Part shown: piece by piece, positions 1 through 6,591 of the stretch
Position numbering within the stretch: the stretch's first letter is position 1
Layout of the letters: each line of letters opens with the position of its first letter
Source: DUQU01 sp964481475
GTDB taxonomy: Bacteria > Bacillota_I > Bacilli_A > Acholeplasmatales > UBA5453
Direction of reading: 5' to 3'
Assembly: GCA_964481475.1 (NCBI GenBank)
Contig: CAYZTG010000020.1
Location: forward strand, 1-17,094
Length of the DNA stretch: 17,094 bases
Notes under the pieces: model-generated
The model's input: only the letters and a program-made list of their open reading frames with translations
The model's database searches: none
Told to the model about the DNA's origin: nothing
Made by a program: the position numbers and the translations under genes

Positions 1-1
1 A

Positions 2-490
2 GAAGAACTAACTGAAAAAATAAATGAGTTATTTAAGGTGAGTGAGATTATTATTGCTCAAGAATACCTTAAAACTGACTTTGATTGGCGGGTGGGTATT
101 TTAGACGGAAAAGCAATTTATGTTTGTAAATACTATATGGCTAAAAATCACTGGCAAATTTATAACTGGAGTAAGAATAATAATCCAAACAAAAAGTTTA
201 CTGTTGGTGGAGTAGAAACCTTTTTAGTAGATGAAGTGCCTAAAAAGGTAATTAAACAAGCAGTTAAAGCTGCTTCAATAATGGGTGATGGTTTTTACGG
301 TGTCGATTTAAAAGAAGTTAATGGGGAAGTTTATTTAATTGAAGTTAATGATAATCCTAGTATTGATAGTGGCTGGGAAGATAAAAAATTAAAAGATGAA
401 CTTTATAACATCATTATTAATTACTTTTATGAGAAGATAGAAGAAAGCCGTAACCACAAAAAAAGAATGACACATTTAAAAAACAAATAA
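2..490 (+). CDS. RimK-like ATP-grasp ligase, 3' part (5' end outside window)
   Basis: The frame is open to the first bases of the window, so this is the C-terminal ~162 residues of a longer protein. It matches the ATP-grasp domain of RimK-family proteins, which join an amino acid or amine to a carboxylate through an acyl-phosphate. Recognisable family segments are FDWRVGILDGK, the YYMAKNHWQIYNW stretch, and the C-terminal metal and ATP site GVDLKEV followed by IEVNDNPSIDSG, where the Asp of VDLK and the Glu and Asn of IEVNDNP should bind Mg. The full-length family, near 480 residues, usually carries an N-terminal RimK-associated (RLAN) domain, which cannot be seen here. The substrate is unknown. 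The tail after the ATP-grasp core is Lys/Arg-rich. The family call is secure; the biological role is not. No convincing terminator follows before fabK. Confidence 0.85.
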   Translation, partial: EELTEKINELFKVSEIIIAQEYLKTDFDWRVGILDGKAIYVCKYYMAKNHWQIYNWSKNNNPNKKFTVGGVETFLVDEVPKKVIKQAVKAASIMGDGFYGVDLKEVNGEVYLIEVNDNPSIDSGWEDKKLKDELYNIIINYFYEKIEESRNHKKRMTHLKNK

Positions 491-515
491 TGAGATAGAT
501 TGGTTTTTATTTTCT

Positions 516-535
516 TTCTATAAAATGTTATAGAA
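516..535. promoter_or_regulatory. 20-bp palindrome in front of fabK (candidate operator)
   Basis: Perfect 8-bp arms TTCTATAA and TTATAGAA flank a 4-nt AATG spacer. It contains a TATAAA hexamer (519-524) that could be a -10 box, and it ends 33 nt before the fabK start. Position and symmetry fit a dimeric repressor site, but no matching regulator is in the window. AT-rich palindromes also arise by chance. Confidence 0.4.
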
Positions 536-568
536 GTGAGTAATTTAAAGAGTAGTGGAGTGATACTT

Positions 569-1489
569 ATGAAAACGATTAGTGATTTATTTAAAATAAA
601 ATATCCTTTAATTCAAGGCGGGATGGCAAATATCGCAACAGCTGAGTTTGCTAGTTCGGTTTCTAATGCCGGTGGTCTAGGTTTAATTGGGGCTGGAGGG
701 AATGATGTTAACTGGGTTAAAGCGGAAATTAGGAAGATTAAAAAACTAACTAACAAACCTTTTGGAGTAAATATTATGTTACTAAATCCAGAAGCTTCTT
801 TAATTGCTGAGATGGTCATTGAAGAAGGGGTTAAAATAATTACGACAGGAGCGGGCTCACCAGGACCATTTATGGAAAGGTGGAAAGCGGCAGGAATCAT
901 TGTTGTACCAGTTGTTGCTTCGGTAGCACATGCGGTTAGAATGGAGAGAATTGGGGCAGATGCAGTAGTTGTTGAAGGTATGGAAGCTGGGGGACACATT
1001 GGTAGACAAACAACAATGACATTAGTTCCTCAAGTAGTTGATCATGTTAAGATACCAGTAATAGCTGCTGGGGGAATTGCTGACTATCGTGGCGTTTTAG
1101 CTGCTTTTAGTTTAGGGGCTAAAGGAGTGCAAGTGGGAACTGTTTTATTAGCTTCAAAAGAATGTCCAATTCATCAAAACTATAAAGATTTGATTGTGAG
1201 TGCTAAAGATACTGATACAACAATAACAAACTGGGAAGGAAGAGCTCCAGTGAGAGTTATTAAAAATGAAATGGCTGTTAAATATCTTGAATTGAGTAAG
1301 ACAAATCCTCCTTTTGAAGAATTAGAAAAGTTAACTCTAGGATCATTTAAAAAAGCAGTATATGAAGGAAATTTAACAGAAGGGTCCTTTATGGCAGGCC
1401 AAATAGCTGGATTAGTTAAGGAAATAAAACCGGTTAAAGAGATTATTGAAGCGCTCTGTTTACCGCTTGTTAAATATCAAGAGTTTTAA
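569..1489 (+). CDS. fabK: enoyl-[acyl-carrier-protein] reductase II (FMN-dependent FabK)
   Basis: FabK reduces trans-2-enoyl-ACP to acyl-ACP, the last step of each round of type II fatty acid synthesis, using FMN and NAD(P)H in the cytoplasm. The 306-residue product has the length and motif order of the family: IQGGM near residues 15-19, SNAGGLG at 32-38, PFGVNIML at 64-71, TTGAGSP at 92-98, EGMEAGGHIG at 136-145 (His143 matches the conserved FabK histidine), IPVIAAGGIAD at 162-172, GAKGVQVGT at 183-191 and MAGQIAGLV near the C-terminus. The ATG at 569 is chosen because GGAG (557-560) lies 8 nt before it and the product then begins MKTISDLFKIKYP as in relatives; a GTG at 536 is in frame but lacks these signals. 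The close relative nitronate monooxygenase is an alternative, but the match to FabK proper is stronger. No other fab gene is nearby. Confidence 0.93.
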   Translation: MKTISDLFKIKYPLIQGGMANIATAEFASSVSNAGGLGLIGAGGNDVNWVKAEIRKIKKLTNKPFGVNIMLLNPEASLIAEMVIEEGVKIITTGAGSPGPFMERWKAAGIIVVPVVASVAHAVRMERIGADAVVVEGMEAGGHIGRQTTMTLVPQVVDHVKIPVIAAGGIADYRGVLAAFSLGAKGVQVGTVLLASKECPIHQNYKDLIVSAKDTDTTITNWEGRAPVRVIKNEMAVKYLELSKTNPPFEELEKLTLGSFKKAVYEGNLTEGSFMAGQIAGLVKEIKPVKEIIEALCLPLVKYQEF

Positions 1490-1569
1490 AGCTAGTCTTG
1501 AAATTAAGAAAACAAAACAATAATAAATAATTAATTGAAATGATAATTGTTAGATAAGGAGAATAAATC

Positions 1570-1875
1570 ATGAAAGTAGTCTTTCATATAGATGAAAAAG
1601 CGAAGTTTAAGTTAACATGGATGAATGTAGAAAACATTTTAACGGAAAATAGTGAAGTTAAAGTTAGTGTAGTAATTAATAGCGAGGCAGTTGAATTATT
1701 TACAAACAAGGAAATTAAGCTTTTAAGCAATGTTGATTATTATATATGTAATAATGCTTTAAATTTCAGAAAAGTAAATAAAAATGACTTAATTGCTGGT
1801 TTAAAAATAATTAATAGTGGTGTTTATCAAGTGGCATTGCTTCAAGAAGAAGGTTATTTATATATTAAACCATAA
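1570..1875 (+). CDS. DsrE-family small protein
   Basis: This 101-residue protein has the size and pattern of a single-domain DsrE/DsrF-like protein: an MKVVFHID first strand, a central NSEAVELF segment, a YYICNNAL segment and a C-terminal EEGYLYIKP. Cys60 in YYICNNAL sits where DsrE-family proteins that carry sulfane sulfur have their cysteine, so a role in sulfur transfer or redox is possible, though many family members have no known activity. AAGGAG at about 1556-1561 places the start at the ATG at 1570. A terminator follows directly, so it is probably transcribed apart from the DUF1858/DUF438 pair. The family call is good; the function is open. Confidence 0.82.
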   Translation: MKVVFHIDEKAKFKLTWMNVENILTENSEVKVSVVINSEAVELFTNKEIKLLSNVDYYICNNALNFRKVNKNDLIAGLKIINSGVYQVALLQEEGYLYIKP

Positions 1876-1880
1876 TAAAT

Positions 1881-1908
1881 AGTATATCGTTTTGATATAT
1901 TTTTTTTT
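1881..1908 (+). terminator. Rho-independent terminator after the DsrE gene
   Basis: Arms AGTATATC (1881-1888) and GATATATT (1894-1901) pair over 8 bp with one G-U, around a 5-nt GTTTT loop, and run into a tract of T to 1908. It starts 5 nt after the stop codon. Confidence 0.75.
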
Positions 1909-1942
1909 ATTTAGTCCCCTTTTTAGATTGCTGAGTATAATA

Positions 1943-1971
1943 TTAGATAATCTTTTTCAAATTGTTATAAT
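1943..1971 (+). promoter_or_regulatory. likely promoter of the DUF1858-DUF438 operon
   Basis: A perfect TATAAT at 1966-1971 has TTAGAT (1943-1948) 17 nt upstream as a weak -35. A second TATAAT at 1936-1941 has no good -35 box. The ATG at 1987 follows 15 nt after the -10, so the leader would be very short. Confidence 0.45.
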
Positions 1972-1986
1972 TAAGTTGGTGATGAT

Positions 1987-2223
1987 ATGAAAGAAATAAA
2001 TATTGAAGATAGTATTTATAAATTAGTTAAAGATGATGAAGACTTTCTTAAGATATTATATGAATTAGGTTTTTCTGATATTGTAAAGCCTGGTATGATT
2101 CAAACGGTAGGAAGGTTTATGAATCTAAAAAAAGGAGCTACTGCTAAGAAAATTCCTTTAAAAGAAATTATTGAAAGTTTAGAAAAGAAAGGCTATAAAG
2201 TAATTGGTGATCTCAATGAGTGA
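1987..2223 (+). CDS. DUF1858 domain protein
   Basis: The 78-residue product is a stand-alone DUF1858 domain. Family hallmarks are the LYELGFSDIVKPGMIQTVGRFMNLKKGA block and the C-terminal PLKEIIESLEKKGY helix. The domain often sits next to, or is fused to, hemerythrin-like and DUF438 proteins, as here: the TGA stop overlaps the ATG of the downstream DUF438 gene, which implies translational coupling and joint action. The start is preceded by GGTGAT (1978-1983), a modest Shine-Dalgarno site. The biochemical activity of DUF1858 is not established. Confidence 0.85.
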   Translation: MKEINIEDSIYKLVKDDEDFLKILYELGFSDIVKPGMIQTVGRFMNLKKGATAKKIPLKEIIESLEKKGYKVIGDLNE

Positions 2224-3415
2224 GTTTATAAATAATCAAAGTCAAAAGCGTCAAAAGAAGTTAAGAGAAATTATTAAGGGTCTTCATGAAGGGAAATCTT
2301 TTGAAGAGGCAAAAAAGGAATTTGAAGAACATTTCAAAGGTATTTCAACGAAGGAAATTGCTGATCTTGAACAGTCACTTGTAAGTGAAGAAGGGGTTAC
2401 TGTTCAAGAAATTCAAAAACTTTGTGATGTGCATGCTGCGGTCTTTGGTGGTTTGGTAAGCGATATTCATGGAGTGACTGATTATAATCAAATAAAAGGA
2501 CACCCAGTTCAAATATTTTCTGAAGAAAATAGAAGAATTGAACAACTAATAGAAGAAGAAATAAAACCTTATTTGGCAAAAAATGATAAATATGCTTATT
2601 TAATGTTAAGGGTTGCGCTTGATAGACTTTGGGAGATCGACAAGCATTATTCTCGAAAAGAAAATCTCTTTTTCCCTTATTTAGAGAAAAAAGGAATTAC
2701 CACGCCTCCTCAAGTTATGTGGGGTGTTGATGATGAAATTAGAGAAGAATTAAAAGCAGTTATAAAAAAGATTAATTTGCCTAATCAGGATTTTAAAGAA
2801 ATAAAAGCAGAGATTGATAGTGTAGTTAAAAAGATAGAAGATATGATTTTTAAAGAAGACACAATTCTTTTACCCCTTTTAATCGAAAATCTAACTTACT
2901 TTAATTGGGTCTTAATTGATAGTGACCAAGATGAGATTGGTTATTTTATTGATAAACCAAAACATCGCTGGAATAAAGAGTCAATTAAGGAAGAAGAAAC
3001 GGCTGTTAAAGATGGGGAAGTTCCTTTTGACGCTGGTGTATTATCGTTTATTGAAGCTAATGCAATTTTAAATACCATTCCTTTTGACATGACTTTTATT
3101 GATAAAGATGGTCATGTTAAGTACTTTACTCAAGGTAAAGAAAGGTTATTTGATCGTCCAAAGACAATTTTAGGAAGACATGTAAATATGTGTCATCCTC
3201 CCCAATCTGTTCATGTTGTTGAAAAGATAGTTAATAGTTTTAAAACTGGGGAAAAAGATTTTGAAGATTTTTGGATTCAGATGAAAGATAAGTTTGTTTT
3301 AATAAGATATTTTGCAATTAGAGATAAAGAAAACAATTATTTAGGAACGCTAGAGATTTCTCAAGATGTAAAGCAAATTCGGGAACTTGAAGGCGAAAAA
3401 AGGATTTTAGATTAG
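2216..3415 (+). CDS. DUF438-hemerythrin-PAS protein (putative redox/di-iron sensor)
   Basis: Three regions are visible in the 399 residues. Residues 8-90 form the helical DUF438 region. Residues 92-225 form a hemerythrin-like HHE region with HPVQIF (His96), HYSRKENLFFP (His144, Glu149) and a late Glu/Asp-rich helix; the GVDDEIREE segment has Asp where classical hemerythrins often have His, as is usual in DUF438 proteins. Residues 282-395 form a PAS domain opening with NTIPFDMTFIDKDGHVKYF. The PAS contains CHPP at 326-329 with His333 close by, a possible metal or heme site. There is no signal peptide or membrane segment, so it is cytoplasmic. The ATG at 2216 overlaps the upstream stop; a GTG at 2204 in frame would add four residues but is less likely. 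Sensing of oxygen, NO or redox state is an inference; no output domain is present. Confidence 0.87.
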   Translation: MSEFINNQSQKRQKKLREIIKGLHEGKSFEEAKKEFEEHFKGISTKEIADLEQSLVSEEGVTVQEIQKLCDVHAAVFGGLVSDIHGVTDYNQIKGHPVQIFSEENRRIEQLIEEEIKPYLAKNDKYAYLMLRVALDRLWEIDKHYSRKENLFFPYLEKKGITTPPQVMWGVDDEIREELKAVIKKINLPNQDFKEIKAEIDSVVKKIEDMIFKEDTILLPLLIENLTYFNWVLIDSDQDEIGYFIDKPKHRWNKESIKEEETAVKDGEVPFDAGVLSFIEANAILNTIPFDMTFIDKDGHVKYFTQGKERLFDRPKTILGRHVNMCHPPQSVHVVEKIVNSFKTGEKDFEDFWIQMKDKFVLIRYFAIRDKENNYLGTLEISQDVKQIRELEGEKRILD

Positions 3416-3428
3416 AAAAAATATAATT

Positions 3429-3459
3429 AAAAAAAGCTACTTTTAGGAGAGCTTTTTTT
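3429..3459 (+). terminator. Rho-independent terminator after the DUF438 gene
   Basis: Arms with seven A followed by GCT (3429-3438) and AGC followed by seven T (3450-3459) form a 10-bp stem around an 11-nt loop. Seven pairs are A-U and double as the U tract. Confidence 0.7.
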
Positions 3460-3478
3460 ATTGTTAGATGACCTTTTA

Positions 3479-3507
3479 TTGTATAAATTTCATATTAAGT
3501 GTATAAT
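3479..3507 (+). promoter_or_regulatory. promoter of the GLUG-like repeat gene
   Basis: A perfect -10 TATAAT at 3502-3507 lies 17 nt after TTGTAT (3479-3484), a partial -35. It sits between the upstream terminator and the start at 3534, with AAGGGGTG at 3521-3528 as the ribosome binding site. Confidence 0.6.
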
Positions 3508-3533
3508 AATAATGTTAAGTAAGGGGTGTAATA

Positions 3534-5357
3534 ATGTTCAAGGGTTCATTTAAAAATGTTACTAATAGCGAGATTCATTTTCAGGCTAGTTTTGACCACT
3601 TAGATAAAATAGAGTTAGTCAGTATTTCTTTATATAAAGGAAAGACTTTAATTAAGGAATTAGAGAACCTTAATGAAAAGAAGTTTACTAACTTAGAAGA
3701 AAATACTAAATATAAAATAAAAATTACATATTTAAAAGAGGGAAAAATAGAAGAGTTGTTTTTAGAAACAATTACTTTGGCTTCCCCAGTGACAGTCTTA
3801 GAACAAACATTTTTAACTGAAGATTATTATCTTGATGAAAAAAAAGAAGACCTTTGGATAACGTTTGATAATAGTAGTAATTTAAATATTAAAACAATTT
3901 ATATAAATCATCAAAAAACAAAAATAATTAGTAAAAAAAATCAGACAAAGTATCGTGTTTCTCTTGATTTAAAACATTTTTATGCAAAGACTAAGTTTAA
4001 GGTAACTAAAATTGAATATGAAACACAAAAAGTTATCCTTTCCCAAGATGTTAAAACAAATATTAGTTCTACCAAGTATATCTTAGGTGAAATTAATGCA
4101 AAATCAATTAAAGAAAAGAATGCTTCACATTATTTACTTAGAAGTAGTGATGCAACTTTTAAGTTAGTTTTAGATAATAAATCTAAGTATAAAATTAAAG
4201 CAATCTCTTTACGAATAAATAATGAAGTACAGACTTTTAATGAAAATGAAATCAAGATTATTGATGATGAAAATATTGAGATTACTTATTTATCTTCAAA
4301 GTCTTGGTCAAGTTATTTAACTGTCTCGGTCTTTGAAATTTTATATGATAATTTTAAAGAGAAGACGGTTAATAAACAGATTACCTTTGTATATACAAGC
4401 TTATATAGAGTTAAATCACTTGAAGTAAAAAACATTAGTAGTATTACTGATTTGCAATCTTTAGAAAACGGCTATATATATCGTTTAACTACAGATATTG
4501 ATGGTAGTGGTTTTCAATGGATTCCTTATGAGTTTGTGGGTGTGATTTTAGGTAATGGTTATAGTATCAATAATATTTCTATTGACTTTGATGATCAAAG
4601 AAACGCTCATGATATAGGTTTATTTAGTGAGTTTAAAGGTGTCATTGAACGTGTTTCTTTTAATAATTTTAAAATTAATGTTAAAACTGATAAAACAGTT
4701 ATTGTCGGGGGAATAGCAGGGAGAAGTTACCGTCCTTTAATTATGAAAAACATTAAAGCGACTAACTTTGAGTTTAATATTATTAATGCAAATGAAGTAA
4801 CTTTAGGATCTTTAGTTGGTTATCAAGATAAATATGGTAGCTTTGAAAATATCGTTATTGAAGATGTTAAGATTATTATTAATAAAACTAATGATGCTAG
4901 AGTAGGTGGTATTTTAGGCTTTAGTGATTCTTATAATGTTTTAAAAGAAGCACTTATGCATAAATTAATTATTAATATTGAAGCTGACTCTGAAGTTTAT
5001 TTAGGCACTTTAATGGGCTATAGTTATCGTAATGATATTCACCGGACCTTAGTCACTAAGTCTTATTTGAATGTTGATACAATAACTGGTTTATTTGCTT
5101 ATTCAGAAAGTTTTATTGGGGCAGGGTTTCAAACAATTTTACATAACATCTTTTTAAGTGAAGATGTAACAATAATAAAAAATAAAACAGAAAATATAAT
5201 CAATGAGGAGAATCTTGTAATAAGTGATGATTTAGATAAAAAGAGTTTTTATTTAAAGAGTTTGATCTTTAAAGAGGAAGATTGGTATTTAGCTAATTTG
5301 AATTTTTCAAAACAAAGATTTCCCAAATTGAAAGCATTTATTAAAGAGAGGGAGTAG
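3534..5357 (+). CDS. leaderless adhesin-like protein with FN3/Ig-like modules and GLUG-like repeats
   Basis: The 607-residue product has two halves. Residues 1 to about 290 are beta-rich modules of roughly 90 residues; the first ends in LEENTKYKIKITY, typical of fibronectin III-like strands. Residues 310-530 resemble GLUG-type beta-helix repeats: IGLFSEF (361), VGGIAGRSY (391), LGSLVGYQ (424), VGGILGFSD (457), LGTLMGYSY (490) and TGLFAYSE (518). The four central units are spaced exactly 33 residues apart. The C-terminus, with a Trp then FPKLKAF, resembles the closing segment of GLUG surface proteins. Such proteins are normally exported adhesins, yet there is no signal peptide, membrane segment or sorting motif. 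The ATG at 3534 has a good ribosome binding site and an in-frame TAA (3516-3518) blocks extension upstream, so the missing leader is real in this sequence. Function and location are unknown. Confidence 0.72.
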   Translation: MFKGSFKNVTNSEIHFQASFDHLDKIELVSISLYKGKTLIKELENLNEKKFTNLEENTKYKIKITYLKEGKIEELFLETITLASPVTVLEQTFLTEDYYLDEKKEDLWITFDNSSNLNIKTIYINHQKTKIISKKNQTKYRVSLDLKHFYAKTKFKVTKIEYETQKVILSQDVKTNISSTKYILGEINAKSIKEKNASHYLLRSSDATFKLVLDNKSKYKIKAISLRINNEVQTFNENEIKIIDDENIEITYLSSKSWSSYLTVSVFEILYDNFKEKTVNKQITFVYTSLYRVKSLEVKNISSITDLQSLENGYIYRLTTDIDGSGFQWIPYEFVGVILGNGYSINNISIDFDDQRNAHDIGLFSEFKGVIERVSFNNFKINVKTDKTVIVGGIAGRSYRPLIMKNIKATNFEFNIINANEVTLGSLVGYQDKYGSFENIVIEDVKIIINKTNDARVGGILGFSDSYNVLKEALMHKLIINIEADSEVYLGTLMGYSYRNDIHRTLVTKSYLNVDTITGLFAYSESFIGAGFQTILHNIFLSEDVTIIKNKTENIINEENLVISDDLDKKSFYLKSLIFKEEDWYLANLNFSKQRFPKLKAFIKERE

Positions 5358-5377
5358 ACTTTAAGTCTAAAAAAAAT
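5351..5377 (+). promoter_or_regulatory. Shine-Dalgarno site separated from its start codon by a small hairpin
   Basis: GGAG at 5351-5354, within GAGAGGGAG, is 23 nt from the ATG at 5378, too far for normal initiation. A perfect inverted repeat at 5355-5369 (TAGAC, TTTAA loop, GTCTA, with one more possible pair) starts right after GGAG and includes the upstream stop codon. If folded, it leaves only 8 nt between GGAG and the ATG. No other Shine-Dalgarno site is present. Confidence 0.45.
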
Positions 5378-6496
5378 ATGTTTATAATTAAAGAGGTTCA
5401 ATCGAAAAGCGATTCAAGAAAGTTTACTAGTTTTCCCAATAAACTCTATAAAAATAATCCTAATTTCGTTCCAGCACTATCAATAGATGAAGAAAATGTC
5501 TTCAATAAAAAGAAGAATCCAGCCTTTGAATATTGCGATGTGGTGAGATATTTAGTTTATAAAGACGGTATTATTGTCGGGAGAATTGCTGGAATAATTA
5601 ACCGTCAATTAAATGAAAAAAGTAATCAAAAGGTTGCTAGATTTACAAGAATTGATATGATTGATGATTTAGAGGTTACTAAGGTTTTATTAGATACAAT
5701 CACTAAGTGGGCAAAATCATTTAAGATGGAAAAACTAATCGGTCCTATAAATTTTACCGATATGGACAGAATGGGAATGCTCTGTGATGGTTTTGATTAT
5801 TTAAATATGGCAATTACTATTTATAATGCTCCTTATTATCATCATCATTTAGAAGAACTAGGTTATAGCGTTGATGCTGAATGGTTAGAAATGATTATTC
5901 CTTGGCCTAAAGAATTACCGCCCAAAGTTCCTAGGGTAACGGAAATTGTTAAATCAAGGTATCATTACCGATTAGTAAAGTTGACTAAAAAGAGTGAGAT
6001 AGCTTTATATGCCAAAAAAGCTTTTCATACTTACAATAAGGCTTTTATGGATTTATATGGTTTTGATCCATTAAATGATAAGATGATGGATTATTATATT
6101 AAACAAGTAGAGGCGATTGTGCAATTTCATTATTTATGGTTCGTTTTAAATGAGGAAGAAGAAGTGATTGGTTTTGGGATTGTAATGCCTTCAATTGCTA
6201 GAGCTCTTAAAAAGAGTAATGGGAGATTATTTCCCTTTGGCCTTTTTAGAATTTTAAGGGCATTAAAACATCATGATGTGATTGATTTTTACTTTATTGC
6301 AGTGGATCCATATTATCAAGCTAAAGGAGTGATGTCTTTAATTATTGAAGATGGATTTTATGAGGGTAAGAAGCGAAATATTAAATATGCACTAACTGGA
6401 CCACAATTAATTACAAACGAAAAGATTCAAAATCAGTGGAGAGAATATAACCCCCAAGTGTATAAAAAAAGAAGAAGTTACTTTAAAAATATTTAA
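5378..6496 (+). CDS. GNAT-like acyltransferase family protein
   Basis: The 372-residue protein resembles a family of long GNAT-fold proteins of about 370-390 residues annotated as hypothetical or N-acetyltransferase (YghO-like). Marker segments are KFTSFPNKLYKNNPNFVP at the N-terminus, VGRIAGIINR at 67-76, IGPINFTDMDRMGML at 121-135, YNAPYY at 149-154, and a second acyltransferase-like half with GFGIVMPSI and IDFYFIAVDPYYQAKGVMSL, the latter like the acetyl-CoA-binding strand and loop of GNATs. There is no signal peptide or membrane segment. It lies 20 nt after the GLUG-like gene with no terminator between, so the two are probably cotranscribed. No alternative start exists between the upstream in-frame TAA (5342-5344) and the ATG. 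The substrate is unknown; an acyl-CoA-dependent transfer is inferred from the fold. Confidence 0.7.
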   Translation: MFIIKEVQSKSDSRKFTSFPNKLYKNNPNFVPALSIDEENVFNKKKNPAFEYCDVVRYLVYKDGIIVGRIAGIINRQLNEKSNQKVARFTRIDMIDDLEVTKVLLDTITKWAKSFKMEKLIGPINFTDMDRMGMLCDGFDYLNMAITIYNAPYYHHHLEELGYSVDAEWLEMIIPWPKELPPKVPRVTEIVKSRYHYRLVKLTKKSEIALYAKKAFHTYNKAFMDLYGFDPLNDKMMDYYIKQVEAIVQFHYLWFVLNEEEEVIGFGIVMPSIARALKKSNGRLFPFGLFRILRALKHHDVIDFYFIAVDPYYQAKGVMSLIIEDGFYEGKKRNIKYALTGPQLITNEKIQNQWREYNPQVYKKRRSYFKNI

Positions 6497-6531
6497 TAAT
6501 CAAACCTAATTTTATATTACATTTTAAATGA

Positions 6532-6558
6532 CGTTTACTAATAGTAGACGTTTTTTTT
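6532..6558 (+). terminator. Rho-independent terminator after the GNAT-like gene
   Basis: CGTTTAC and GTAGACG pair over 7-8 bp, with one G-U, around a TAATA loop, and the stem runs into eight T (6551-6558). It ends 34 nt before the next gene. Confidence 0.75.
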
Positions 6559-6562
6559 AATG

Positions 6563-6568
6563 TATAAT
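6563..6568 (+). promoter_or_regulatory. -10 box of the SDR gene
   Basis: A perfect TATAAT lies just after the terminator T tract and 23 nt before the ATG at 6592. No clear -35 is seen at 17 nt. AGAGAGGTGG at 6578-6587 is the ribosome binding site. Confidence 0.45.
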
Positions 6569-6591
6569 TAAGGTAGAAGAGAGGTGGTATT

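Noticed and set aside
613..999. Minus-strand open frame opposite fabK
   Set aside because: It is antisense to a strongly conserved gene, has low-complexity Ala/Pro/Ser/Thr-rich content, lacks a ribosome site and resembles no family.
1541..1563. Fur-box-like GATAAT sequence before the DsrE gene
   Set aside because: Only about 12 of 19 positions fit the Fur consensus and the region is AT-rich, so chance is likely.
2397..2579. Minus-strand open frame opposite the DUF438 gene
   Set aside because: Short, no ribosome site, wholly inside a conserved coding region on the other strand.
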